Assembly (NCBI GenBank): GCA_023416275.1
Contig: JAEZIB010000120.1
Span: 1-64,000 of the forward strand
Source: Bacillota bacterium
GTDB lineage: Bacteria; Bacillota; Clostridia; Acetivibrionales; DSM-1351
DNA length: 64,000 nt
Direction of reading: 5' to 3'
The position numbers were made by a program, and so were the translations under genes. Shown here in pieces: positions 54,835 through 62,499 of the stretch (within the stretch, counting starts at the first letter, position 1; the number at the start of each line of letters is the position of its first letter). The notes below the pieces were generated by a model, which searched no databases, was not told the DNA's origin, and worked only from the letters and a program-made list of their open reading frames with translations.

Positions 54835-55613
54835 GAGAAATTGACATTAAAGAGGTGGTTCGCATATTTGAGAATCCAGATTCAAAAGGAGAAGATATTG
54901 TAGCATTAGATAAGCTGAGTTTAAAAGTCCAGCCTGGAAAGTTTGTATCGCTAATTGGTCCGTCAGGCTGTGGAAAATCCACACTTCTAAGGTTAGTTGC
55001 CGGTTTAGATATTCCAAATGAAGGAGAAATATTTCTAGATGGATATAAAATAGTCAAACCCAGTTGTGAGCGAGGCTTTGCATTTCAAGCGGCTAATTTA
55101 TTTCCATGGCTCACTATTAGAGAAAACATAGCATTCGGATTACATGCTAGGAATGAATACAAGAAAAAGAAAAGCGACGTTGATGATTATATTAATTTAG
55201 TAGGGCTGGAGGGATTTGAAAAATCTTATCCTCATCAAGTGTCAGGTGGAATGTGTCAAAGAGCATCGTTGGCAAGAGCATTAGTGGGACACCCAAAAGT
55301 ACTATTGCTGGATGAACCACTTGGAGCCTTAGATGCATTTACAAGAATGAATATGCAAGATGAACTGTTACGGATTTGGAAAGACCACAATATGACAATG
55401 ATTATGGTTACACATGATGTCGATGAAGCAATCTACTTGTCAGACCAAGTTGTTGTAATGTCACCTAGACCAGCAAAGATAGAAAAGATAATTGATATTG
55501 ATTTGTCTAGACCAAGAGCTAGAAATCAAGATGCGTTTCTGAAATATAGAACAGAAATACTTGAAATATTAAATTTTGGAGGAGAGATTAAAGATCCGGA
55601 TTATTTTTTATAA
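54828..55613 (+). CDS. ABC transporter ATPase of the NitT/TauT (SsuB) type
   Basis: A 261-residue ATPase with Walker A GPSGCGKST, signature VSGGMCQRASLARAL, Walker B VLLLDEPLGALD and the switch His in MVTHDVDEAIYLSD. It belongs to the sulfonate/taurine/nitrate importer group. The start is taken as ATG 54828, preceded by AAAGGGG with 7 nt spacing, and overlaps the permease stop. It should drive the permease at 53803. Confidence 0.94.
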   Translation: MVGEIDIKEVVRIFENPDSKGEDIVALDKLSLKVQPGKFVSLIGPSGCGKSTLLRLVAGLDIPNEGEIFLDGYKIVKPSCERGFAFQAANLFPWLTIRENIAFGLHARNEYKKKKSDVDDYINLVGLEGFEKSYPHQVSGGMCQRASLARALVGHPKVLLLDEPLGALDAFTRMNMQDELLRIWKDHNMTMIMVTHDVDEAIYLSDQVVVMSPRPAKIEKIIDIDLSRPRARNQDAFLKYRTEILEILNFGGEIKDPDYFL

Positions 55614-55732
55614 GACAGATTGATTGCATAAAAAGAGTGCAAAATGGTGCTGCATTAGTGTAATCTGTTTTTTATCCAGTTCAAGCTGAGAGCATGCTTA
55701 AAATTAATAAATTTTTGATTAAGAAAGGATAA

Positions 55733-56182
55733 TTGGTATATATGAAAAACAAATTAATTACTACAATTACTTATTTATTTACAGCTATATTATTGATAGT
55801 TGGACCACATACAATTTTCAAGGTGTGTGAGGTTATGGAAAAGCCAATGAGATGTTACTATAGCGCAAGGGCTGAAATTGGTATCGCAGTTATTTTACTA
55901 GTTATAGCTATTCTGTATTTCTTCACAAAAACAAAACGAGAAAGAGTATTAGTAAATATTGCTGTAATACCAATTGGCATTGTAGCCCTATTAATACCAA
56001 GCATTTTGATTGGTGGCTGTGGGATGAAAACAATGGCATGCCAAGCCGCAACTTTTCCTGCCATTTATGCGATTTCAGCCTTGATGATGATTTTTTCATT
56101 ATTCAATATTTTTAATTTGACAAAAAGTGATAAGAGAAATTTGGTGAAGATAAATGAGGAAGAACAGAAAAATTACTATTAG
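55733..56182 (+). CDS. DUF4418-like four-helix membrane protein
   Basis: A 149-residue protein with four membrane helices. It has conserved-looking cysteine motifs: FKVCEVMEKPMRCYYSA after helix 1 and LIGGCGMKTMACQAATFPA before helix 4. This pattern fits the DUF4418 family, which is found beside FtsX-type ABC genes in anaerobes; its function is unknown. Four Cys on the outer face could bind metal or form disulfides, which is inference. The stop overlaps the FtsX gene by 29 nt, so the two are coupled. Confidence 0.78.
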   Translation: MVYMKNKLITTITYLFTAILLIVGPHTIFKVCEVMEKPMRCYYSARAEIGIAVILLVIAILYFFTKTKRERVLVNIAVIPIGIVALLIPSILIGGCGMKTMACQAATFPAIYAISALMMIFSLFNIFNLTKSDKRNLVKINEEEQKNYY

Positions 56183-57371
56183 GAATATTGCATTAAGTAA
56201 TTTGATATATCAGCGCTTTCGTACAGTGCTTATATTTCTATTGCTAGTGGTTACTACTATTGCATTATTTCTTGGTGAATTTTTGACTGAAAGCATGTGT
56301 GAAGGAATCAAAGAGACTGGAGAAAGAATAGGTGCAGATATTATTGTTGTTCCAGATACATTTGTTTCTAGCATTGAAAATGCCTTGTTTTTAGGGAAGC
56401 CCTGTACTGTAAATTTTGATAGGAATTGGTTAGACAAAATTGGTGCAGTTGAAGGTGTAGATAAAGTAAGTTCACAGCTTTATTTAGCATCTTTAAGCTC
56501 AGATTGCTGTGACAGTCCAATGCAGCTAATTGCATTTGATTTTGATGCGGATTTTACAGTAGTACCTTGGTTGAAAAAAGATGGTATTACTTCATTACAA
56601 GATGATGAAATTATATTGGGAGCTAATATAACTAAAGAAATTGGTGATACAGTCAAGTATTTTGGAAGAGAGTTCACAGTAGTAAATGTATTAGAAGAAA
56701 CGGGAATGGGCTATGACAGCAGTGCATTTATCAGTTATGAGGCAGCATTTCAAATAGCAAAGGATCCGGTATATCAAAGGGTATTACCTTTTAGAAGTGA
56801 TGACAAGGTGATTTCCATGATTTTGCTAGATATTGCAGAAGGATATGAACTGTATAAGGTTAAAGAAAATATTGAAAAAAAGTATGGTGATAAGGACATA
56901 ACCGTCTATTCAACAAACCAAATGCTAACAAAATTTTCTGATAGCCTTAATAATATTATTACATACGGAATTTTAATAAAGGTGCTATTTTTACTATTAT
57001 CCATTACATCGCTATATGCAATATTCTCTATAACAATATACCTAAGAAGACATGAATTTGGTAGTATGCTTTCAGTTGGCGTTTCCAGAAAGAAAATTAT
57101 TAAAATACTTGTTTGGGAAATGTTCTATGTAGTAGTGCTTGCAAGCATAGTTGGAATTGGAATTGTTTGCGGAATTATTTTTCCCTTTCATGCACAGCTA
57201 AAAAGTATGTTTACAATTCCTTATTTGTTACCAAGTGCAGGAATTATTGTTTCTATGAGTTTAAAGATGTTTGCTATCAATGTATTAGTATGTGCTGCTG
57301 CATCCTTTCAATTATTCTGGAAATTAAGTGAAATGGAAGCCGCAGAACTCATAAAGGAGGAAAATGGATGA
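56154..57371 (+). CDS. FtsX/MacB-type ABC permease
   Basis: A 405-residue membrane protein. One helix lies at about residues 21-45, followed by an external domain of about 200 residues and three C-terminal helices (about 265-390). This is the FtsX/MacB permease plan, used for lipoprotein export, efflux or signalling rather than import. The gene overlaps both neighbours: 29 nt with the DUF4418 gene and 4 nt (ATGA) with its ATPase. Why an efflux-type ABC pair is built into the uptake cluster is not clear; it may mature or export a component. Confidence 0.88.
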   Translation: MRKNRKITIRNIALSNLIYQRFRTVLIFLLLVVTTIALFLGEFLTESMCEGIKETGERIGADIIVVPDTFVSSIENALFLGKPCTVNFDRNWLDKIGAVEGVDKVSSQLYLASLSSDCCDSPMQLIAFDFDADFTVVPWLKKDGITSLQDDEIILGANITKEIGDTVKYFGREFTVVNVLEETGMGYDSSAFISYEAAFQIAKDPVYQRVLPFRSDDKVISMILLDIAEGYELYKVKENIEKKYGDKDITVYSTNQMLTKFSDSLNNIITYGILIKVLFLLLSITSLYAIFSITIYLRRHEFGSMLSVGVSRKKIIKILVWEMFYVVVLASIVGIGIVCGIIFPFHAQLKSMFTIPYLLPSAGIIVSMSLKMFAINVLVCAAASFQLFWKLSEMEAAELIKEENG

Positions 57372-58048
57372 TACTTACCGCTGTAAATATTCGAAAGACA
57401 TTTGAGAGAGCAGATAATAATACTTGTGGGATAACCGATGTGAGTATTACCATAAGACCTGCTGAATACCATTGCATTTTTGGTACCTCTGGAAGTGGGA
57501 AAAGTACTATACTTAATATTTTGGCAGGTATGTTGTCACCAACTGATGGAAATGTGTATTTAGATAATGAGGATATGTATTGTAAAAAAGAATTTGAGAG
57601 AACAAGTATGCGAATAAATACTATTGGATATATAATGCAAGGCGCAAGTCTTCTAAGCAATATTTCAGTATATGATAACATTGTATTTCCTTTAGAAATA
57701 GCAAAACAGAAAGTTAGCTACAAACAAGTTAAAAATATTATAAACAAATTGGAATTAAACGATTTAGTTGATGCGTATCCTAAAGAACTATCAGGAGGTG
57801 AATATAAAAGAGTCACAATTGCGAGGACAATTGTTAGTAACCCGCAGATAATACTTGCTGATGAACCCACAAGTAATTTAGATGAGAAAAATGCAAATAT
57901 TATCAGAAATATTTTTGAAGATTTATTTTTAAATGGAACAGGAATTCTAGTTGCAACGCATGATATGAAATTTATTGAACAACAACACATTATTCATAAT
58001 ATAAAGAACGGAAAATTGTACTATGCGCAAAAGGTTTGTTATGGATAG
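57368..58048 (+). CDS. LolD/MacB-type ABC ATPase
   Basis: A 226-residue ATPase with Walker A GTSGSGKST, signature LSGGEYKRVTIARTI, Walker B IILADEPTSNLDE and the switch ATHD. It is of the LolD/MacB type and pairs with the FtsX protein just upstream. AAGGAGG lies 8 nt before the ATG. It overlaps the permease by 4 nt, so they are made in equal amounts. Confidence 0.92.
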   Translation: MILTAVNIRKTFERADNNTCGITDVSITIRPAEYHCIFGTSGSGKSTILNILAGMLSPTDGNVYLDNEDMYCKKEFERTSMRINTIGYIMQGASLLSNISVYDNIVFPLEIAKQKVSYKQVKNIINKLELNDLVDAYPKELSGGEYKRVTIARTIVSNPQIILADEPTSNLDEKNANIIRNIFEDLFLNGTGILVATHDMKFIEQQHIIHNIKNGKLYYAQKVCYG

Positions 58049-58090
58049 AAGCCAAAATAATTTCTGGAATCAGTAATATCAAAATAAAAA

Positions 58091-58158
58091 AGGAGGGTCG
58101 AGTCCATGTCGGTATTTCAATGGAGTTTTGCACCAAAATATGGGGCATGGATGTAATT
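58091..58158 (+). promoter_or_regulatory. Structured leader (twin RNA motif), copy 1, before the binding protein
   Basis: CCATGTC (58104-58110) pairs with GGCATGG (58144-58150), and TATTT pairs with AAATA inside. The start codon of the binding protein follows exactly 8 nt after the helix. The upstream part AGGAGGGTCGAGTCC is shared with the leader of nifB (59948-60034). It could be a riboswitch or protein-bound leader; a 16-residue frame also lies inside it. Confidence 0.6.
58106..58156 (+). CDS. Putative 16-residue leader peptide
   Basis: MSVFQWSFAPKYGAWM begins 8 nt after AGGAGGG and ends in TAA, 3 nt before the ATG of the binding protein. The ribosome site is better than that of the binding protein itself. 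It may be a leader peptide that controls translation. Alternatively, the apparent frame is a by-product of the RNA structure, since the nifB leader encodes a different, shorter peptide. Confidence 0.4.
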   Translation: MSVFQWSFAPKYGAWM

Positions 58159-59241
58159 ATGAAACTAAAAACTTTAATTAAAAAGAGTGGTTTATTGCTA
58201 TTAATGTTAATGTTAGTTGGTAGTACAGTAATCGGATGTGGAAATAGCAGCGCGGATACCAGTAAGGAGGCTGATAGCGATGTGGCAGTGAAGATAGGGT
58301 TTGCAAAGGGTTCCCTATGTTTAGCCCCAACTCATCTTGCTTATTTGAATGGGTATTATGAAGAAGAATTTAAAGCAGCAGGTGTTTCTTGGAAAATGGA
58401 AGAGGTTGATTTATCTCAGGCAGCTGAATTATTAGCTGCTGGTAAAATAAATGCTTGTGTCGGTTTGACAGCAAGCTTAATTCAGCCTATTGATAATGGA
58501 CTAGATATTACATTTACTACTGGATTACATACAGGATGTACAAAATATTATGTAGCAGCCAATTCCGCAATTAATTCAGTTGTTGATTTAAAAGGTAAAA
58601 AAATTGGTGTTCCAGGTCTATCTGATTCTTCTACAATGAATATCAAAAGAAAACTGAATGACTTGGGAATTGGGGTTACAACCGAAAATATGGAAGTGAC
58701 TTTAGTTCCATATGCTTTGACAGATTTACCATTAGCATTATCAAATGGGGCGGTAGATGCAGTAGCACTTCATGATCCTGTAGCATATAAGGCAGAGGAA
58801 GAATACGGCTTCAAGAAGATTTTAGATACTGGTACAGATGAGAAATTTATAGGAGAGTATTGCTGTGAGTCCTATGTTACGACAGAATTGGCAACTAATA
58901 ATCCGAAGGCAGCAGCGGCGTATACTCGAGCGATGCAGAAAGCAGCTGCATTTATACAGGCTAGTCCAAAAGAAGCAGCAAAAATTCAGATAGATAGCGG
59001 ATATTGCTCTGGAGAATTGGAAACAAATGCTAAATTACTGAACTCATATAACTATTCACCATCAGTCAGCGCTGGTCTAAAAACATTTAAAGATGCTGCA
59101 GTGGAATTAAAAACTATTGGCGATTTAAAGCAAGATACTGATGTGGAAGCATTTTCGTCAGCTCATTTTACAAAATTTGAGGATGTTCCGGATAGTATTA
59201 GTTATGATACTGCAACAAAACAATTTTCAAAGGTCAAGTAA
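58159..59241 (+). CDS. Substrate-binding lipoprotein of the NitT/TauT-type transporter
   Basis: A 360-residue lipoprotein. The signal ends at STVIGC, so Cys26 would be lipidated. The rest is an NMT1/TauA-like binding domain: GFAKGSLCLAPTHLAYLNGYYEEEF, the SVVDLKGKKIGVPG hinge, and AVDAVALHDPVA. It presents a small anion or organosulfur compound to the permease at 53803; the ligand cannot be read from sequence. The ATG at 58159 was chosen because it lies exactly 8 nt after the leader helix, as at nifB. A much longer frame upstream (from 58036) is not supported. Confidence 0.9.
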   Translation: MKLKTLIKKSGLLLLMLMLVGSTVIGCGNSSADTSKEADSDVAVKIGFAKGSLCLAPTHLAYLNGYYEEEFKAAGVSWKMEEVDLSQAAELLAAGKINACVGLTASLIQPIDNGLDITFTTGLHTGCTKYYVAANSAINSVVDLKGKKIGVPGLSDSSTMNIKRKLNDLGIGVTTENMEVTLVPYALTDLPLALSNGAVDAVALHDPVAYKAEEEYGFKKILDTGTDEKFIGEYCCESYVTTELATNNPKAAAAYTRAMQKAAAFIQASPKEAAKIQIDSGYCSGELETNAKLLNSYNYSPSVSAGLKTFKDAAVELKTIGDLKQDTDVEAFSSAHFTKFEDVPDSISYDTATKQFSKVK

Positions 59242-59314
59242 CTCGTGTATCTAAGGTATACTATAAAAACATTTTGTTATTTGTTAGTAATTTATGAGGA
59301 GTACATTGATTCGT

Positions 59315-59800
59315 ATGCTAATAATTAGAAAAGGAAATATAAATGATATTGATGCTATTGCAGACATCGAAATGAAATGTTTTCCAGCAGCAGAGGCAGC
59401 ATCAAAAAGTGTTATAGAGAGTAGAATGAACGCGTTTCCAAGTCATTTTTATGTAGCACAAATTGATGGTGAAGTTATCGGTTTTGTCAATGGTTTAGTT
59501 AGCAATGAAAAAACAATCAGTGATGATATGTTTGAGAATGCTTCTTTTCACAATGAAAAAGGAAAATATCAAATGATATTTGGTCTAGATGTATTGATGG
59601 AGTATAGAAGGAAAGGAATAGCCCACCGACTTATACAGGCAATGATAAATTCTGCAAAAGCTGAAGGAAGAACAGGCATCGTTCTTACATGCAAATATGA
59701 ATTGATAACCTTTTATGAAAAGATGGGTTTTAAAAAAAAGGGGGCTTCAAAATCAATTCATGGAGGAGCTGTTTGGTATGACATGGAGTTGATTCTGTAA
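59315..59800 (+). CDS. GNAT family N-acetyltransferase (AANAT-like)
   Basis: A 161-residue acetyltransferase. The acetyl-CoA loop is GLDVLMEYRRKGIAHRLI (Q/RxxGxG/A type), with FYEKMGFKKKG near the end. The sequence IADIEMKCFPAAEAASK resembles arylalkylamine-type GNATs, which acetylate primary amines. ATG 59315 is used; GAGGAG lies 13 nt upstream, and a TTG at 59306 or ATG at 59294 are alternatives. It stands between the binding protein and nifB, so it may modify a substrate or product of the pathway. Confidence 0.85.
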   Translation: MLIIRKGNINDIDAIADIEMKCFPAAEAASKSVIESRMNAFPSHFYVAQIDGEVIGFVNGLVSNEKTISDDMFENASFHNEKGKYQMIFGLDVLMEYRRKGIAHRLIQAMINSAKAEGRTGIVLTCKYELITFYEKMGFKKKGASKSIHGGAVWYDMELIL

Positions 59801-59821
59801 TGTAAGAATTTTATTGACAAA

Positions 59822-59910
59822 AGTCAATTACTATCGGTAAAGCCGTTAATACTAAACTGCGTTCAAAGCCTGATTCGCGTAAAGGCAAAGGCTTTGAACC
59901 GTAATTGACT
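59822..59910. repeat. Inverted-repeat element (AGTCAATT family), copy 6, upstream of nifB
   Basis: An 89-bp element with perfect 10-bp ends AGTCAATTAC and GTAATTGACT. An inner perfect 10-bp pair, GTTCAAAGCC and GGCTTTGAAC, makes a long hairpin. It lies between the acetyltransferase and the nifB leader and could terminate or attenuate transcription. Confidence 0.7.
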
Positions 59911-59947
59911 TTGGAAGTGATGGATGCAAATTAGTATAAAATAGAAA

Positions 59948-60034
59948 AGGAGTTGCCGAGTCCATGCCATTTATGTCAAGGAAATGCACATTTCCTTGAT
60001 GTTCTTGTGCGAAATGTTGGGCATGGGTATATTT
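59948..60034 (+). promoter_or_regulatory. Structured leader (twin RNA motif), copy 2, before nifB
   Basis: CCATGCC (59962-59968) pairs with GGCATGG (60020-60026). ATTT/AAAT extends the helix, and an internal perfect 10-bp hairpin TCAAGGAAAT-GCAC-ATTTCCTTGA lies at 59976-59999. The nifB ATG follows exactly 8 nt after the helix. Compared with copy 1, a C-G pair becomes U-G and the inner stem changes on both sides, which is compensatory. Confidence 0.65.
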
Positions 60035-60913
60035 ATGTCAAATACAAATAATTATGAAAACTTAAAACAATCTCATCCGTGTTTTGGTGGACACAAAAAT
60101 AATAAAGGTAGAATTCATCTTCCAGTTAGCCCAGGATGTAATATACAATGTAAGTTTTGTGACAGAAAGATTAATGATGATGAACAACGACCTGGGGTTA
60201 CTTCAAAAGTAATTACTCCGGCGGAAGCACTTGGTGTAATTAAAAGAGCATTAGAATTATGTCCCGAGATTACAGTTGTAGGTATAGCAGGTCCAGGTGA
60301 TACACTTGCTACTGATAATGCATTAGAAACATTTAGGCTAATAAAAGAACACTATCCGAAGCTTCTTAAATGTATGAGTACAAATGGTCTTTTGCTTTAT
60401 AAGAGAGCAGACGAGATTATTGAAGTTGGAATTGATTCTCTTACTGTAACTGTGAATGCAGTTGATCCAGAGATAGAGGCTAAGCTTAACTCAGCTATAA
60501 TATATAATGGCAAGAAGTATATGGGGGTAGAAGCGGCAAAAATTCTGATAGAGAATCAGTTAAAGGGTATTGAAAAAGTAGCTCAAGCCGGAATTACTAT
60601 TAAGGTGAACAGCGTATTAGTACCAGGAATTAACGAAGAACATATTGAAGATATCGCAAAGGTAGTAAGTAAAGCAGGTGCTTCTATCTATAATATTATT
60701 CCTCTCATTCCACAATATGAATTAGCAGATAGTCCTGCTCCAACATGTGCACAAATTGATGCTGTAAGAACGAAAGCAGGTCAGTACACAGATGTGTTCA
60801 GACATTGCCAGAGATGCAGAGCTGATGCGATAGGCATACCAGGTGAAAGTGATTTTGGAGATCAGATATATCAAAAAAGAATATCTCATAAAGATACTTT
60901 CTCCCATGGATGA
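60035..60913 (+). CDS. nifB: NifB, radical SAM nitrogenase cofactor maturase
   Basis: A 292-residue NifB, the radical SAM enzyme that builds NifB-co, the 8Fe-9S-carbide core of nitrogenase-type cofactors. HPCF (residues 14-17) and the SAM cluster CxxxCxxC (Cys35, Cys39, Cys42 in SPGCNIQCKFC) are intact, with GIAGPGD, CMSTNGL and the C-terminal RHCQRCRADAIG. There is no fused NifX domain; a separate NifX-like gene follows 45 bp on. ATG 60035 is set by the leader; a frame from 59984 is unlikely. Its presence shows that the system uses a complex metal cofactor rather than a simple iron-sulfur cluster. Confidence 0.93.
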   Translation: MSNTNNYENLKQSHPCFGGHKNNKGRIHLPVSPGCNIQCKFCDRKINDDEQRPGVTSKVITPAEALGVIKRALELCPEITVVGIAGPGDTLATDNALETFRLIKEHYPKLLKCMSTNGLLLYKRADEIIEVGIDSLTVTVNAVDPEIEAKLNSAIIYNGKKYMGVEAAKILIENQLKGIEKVAQAGITIKVNSVLVPGINEEHIEDIAKVVSKAGASIYNIIPLIPQYELADSPAPTCAQIDAVRTKAGQYTDVFRHCQRCRADAIGIPGESDFGDQIYQKRISHKDTFSHG

Positions 60914-60958
60914 TTTGGAAAAAATGAGTAGACGTTTTTTAGTCGGAATGGAGGAAAT

Positions 60959-61321
60959 ATGTCATATAAGATAGCAGTAGCATCTACTGATGGTAAAGTA
61001 GTAAATCAACATTTTGGAAGAGCAGATCAATTTTATATTATTGAGGTAGATGATAAAGGTAAGTTTGAAGCCATTGAGCTACGGAAACTGCCACCCGTTT
61101 GCCAAGGTGGAAATCATGATGAGGATGCAATGCAGATAAATGTAAAATTATTATCTGATTGTGAGTTTGTTTTGGTAAGCAGAATTGGTCAGAGCGCAGA
61201 AAATGTCTTGGAACAGCAAGGAATTAGCGCATATGTTATACCTGACATTATTGAAAATGCGGTAATTAAATTGATTACATATGTAAAAATAGATAAAATG
61301 ATAAACGATATTGCAAGATAA
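60959..61321 (+). CDS. NifX/NafY-like cofactor-binding protein
   Basis: A 120-residue protein of the dinitrogenase iron-molybdenum cofactor biosynthesis family (NifX, NifY, VnfX). The start AVASTDGKVVNQHFGRADQFYI is the typical family signature, with a conserved His. A Cys appears in PPVCQGGNHDE. These proteins carry NifB-co or cofactor precursors between maturase and enzyme. GGAGG lies before the ATG. It follows nifB, which lacks this domain, so it probably supplies the missing carrier function. Confidence 0.9.
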   Translation: MSYKIAVASTDGKVVNQHFGRADQFYIIEVDDKGKFEAIELRKLPPVCQGGNHDEDAMQINVKLLSDCEFVLVSRIGQSAENVLEQQGISAYVIPDIIENAVIKLITYVKIDKMINDIAR

Positions 61322-61349
61322 AAGGAAACAACAATTCATATAAACCATA

Positions 61350-61378
61350 TTGACAAACTATGAATTAAATAGTATTAT
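61350..61378 (+). promoter_or_regulatory. Sigma-A promoter before the nifH-like gene
   Basis: TTGACA at 61350-61355 and TATTAT at 61373-61378 are exactly 17 bp apart. A 5' leader of about 215 nt would run through the conserved box and terminator to the nifH-like gene. Confidence 0.8.
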
Positions 61379-61424
61379 TTCAATAACGTAATTAATAGGC
61401 TAATTAAATAATTTAATACTATGA

Positions 61425-61483
61425 AAACTGACTAGATAACTAGAGGTTTTAGAAAAGGATTATATTTTCTGAAACCTCTTTTT
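61425..61483 (+). promoter_or_regulatory. Conserved box plus intrinsic terminator (putative attenuator), copy 2
   Basis: The box ACTAGATAACTAGAGG lies within 61425-61450. It continues into AGAGGTTTTAGAAAA (61442-61456), which pairs with TTTTCTGAAACCTCT (61465-61479) in a 15-bp stem with one G-T pair, followed by TTTT. It lies between a strong promoter and the nifH-like gene, so default termination with regulated read-through is likely. ACTAGA occurs twice, 8 nt apart, within the box. Confidence 0.7.
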
Positions 61484-61604
61484 GTATAAAGATAAACTAT
61501 AGAAAAAGAGTTGTCAGTTTTAGTTATCCAAAAATAAACAAATTATTGAGAGGGTACATGATTAGCAAGCTAGGTAATATCTAATAACGGAAAGGAGAAA
61601 AACC

Positions 61605-62480
61605 GTGAAAAAGAAAATAAAACAAATTGCAATTTATGGAAAAGGAGGCATAGGAAAATCAACTACTACATCAAACATAAGTGCAGCATTGTCAGAAATG
61701 GGATTAAAGGTTATGCAGTTTGGTTGTGACCCTAAAAGTGATTCCACTAATACATTAAGAGATGGTAAATACATTCCAACTGTTTTAGATACGTTAAGAG
61801 AAAAAAGAATTGTAAAAGCCCATGATGTGATATTTCAAGGCTTCAATAGTATTTACTGCGTTGAAGCAGGTGGGCCAGCTCCTGGTGTAGGATGTGCAGG
61901 AAGAGGGATTATTACAGCAGTTGAATTATTTAAACAACAAAAGGTTTTTGAAGAACTGGATTTAGATGTGGTTATTTATGATGTACTTGGTGATGTGGTG
62001 TGTGGTGGATTTGCAGTGCCTATCCGTGAAGGGATAGCTGAACATGTCTTCACTGTTTCATCATCAGACTTTATGTCTATTTATGCTTCAAATAATCTTT
62101 TTAAGGGAATCAGTAAATACTCAAGTACAGGTGGAGCGTTATTGGGTGGTGTAATTGCCAACTCTATGGGAAGTCCTTTCTCAAGGGAAATCATCGATGA
62201 TTTTGCTAAAAAAACTCAAACACAGATAATTGAATATATTCCTCGTTCGGTTACAGTAACTCAGAGTGAGTTGCAAGGGAAGACAACTATTGAGGCGGCA
62301 CCAAATTCAAAACAGGCAGAAGTCTATCGCTCTCTTGCAGCTAAAATAGCAGGCCATGAAGAGTCTAAAACGCCTGCTCCACTTGGTACAACAGAATTAA
62401 GACAGTGGGCAGCAAAATGGGGAGATTATCTTTTAAATGTTGAACAGGGAAATATTACATCTATTGGGGCATCAATATAA
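61605..62480 (+). CDS. NifH-like iron protein (nitrogenase reductase family)
   Basis: A 291-residue ATPase and electron donor of the NifH family. The P-loop GKGGIGKST spans residues 12-20. The two cluster-binding cysteines are Cys97 (GVGCAGRG, with Arg100) and Cys133 (DVLGDVVCGG), as in true nitrogenase reductase. The usual GGVICNS-type block reads GGVIANS, and the C-terminus diverges. It would pass electrons, with ATP, to the NifK/D-like protein encoded at 63455. GGAGA lies upstream of a GTG start. It is close to NifH, but may serve a nitrogenase-like reductase rather than dinitrogen reduction. Confidence 0.9.
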   Translation: MKKKIKQIAIYGKGGIGKSTTTSNISAALSEMGLKVMQFGCDPKSDSTNTLRDGKYIPTVLDTLREKRIVKAHDVIFQGFNSIYCVEAGGPAPGVGCAGRGIITAVELFKQQKVFEELDLDVVIYDVLGDVVCGGFAVPIREGIAEHVFTVSSSDFMSIYASNNLFKGISKYSSTGGALLGGVIANSMGSPFSREIIDDFAKKTQTQIIEYIPRSVTVTQSELQGKTTIEAAPNSKQAEVYRSLAAKIAGHEESKTPAPLGTTELRQWAAKWGDYLLNVEQGNITSIGASI

Positions 62481-62499
62481 TTAAAAGGAGAGTATGGAT

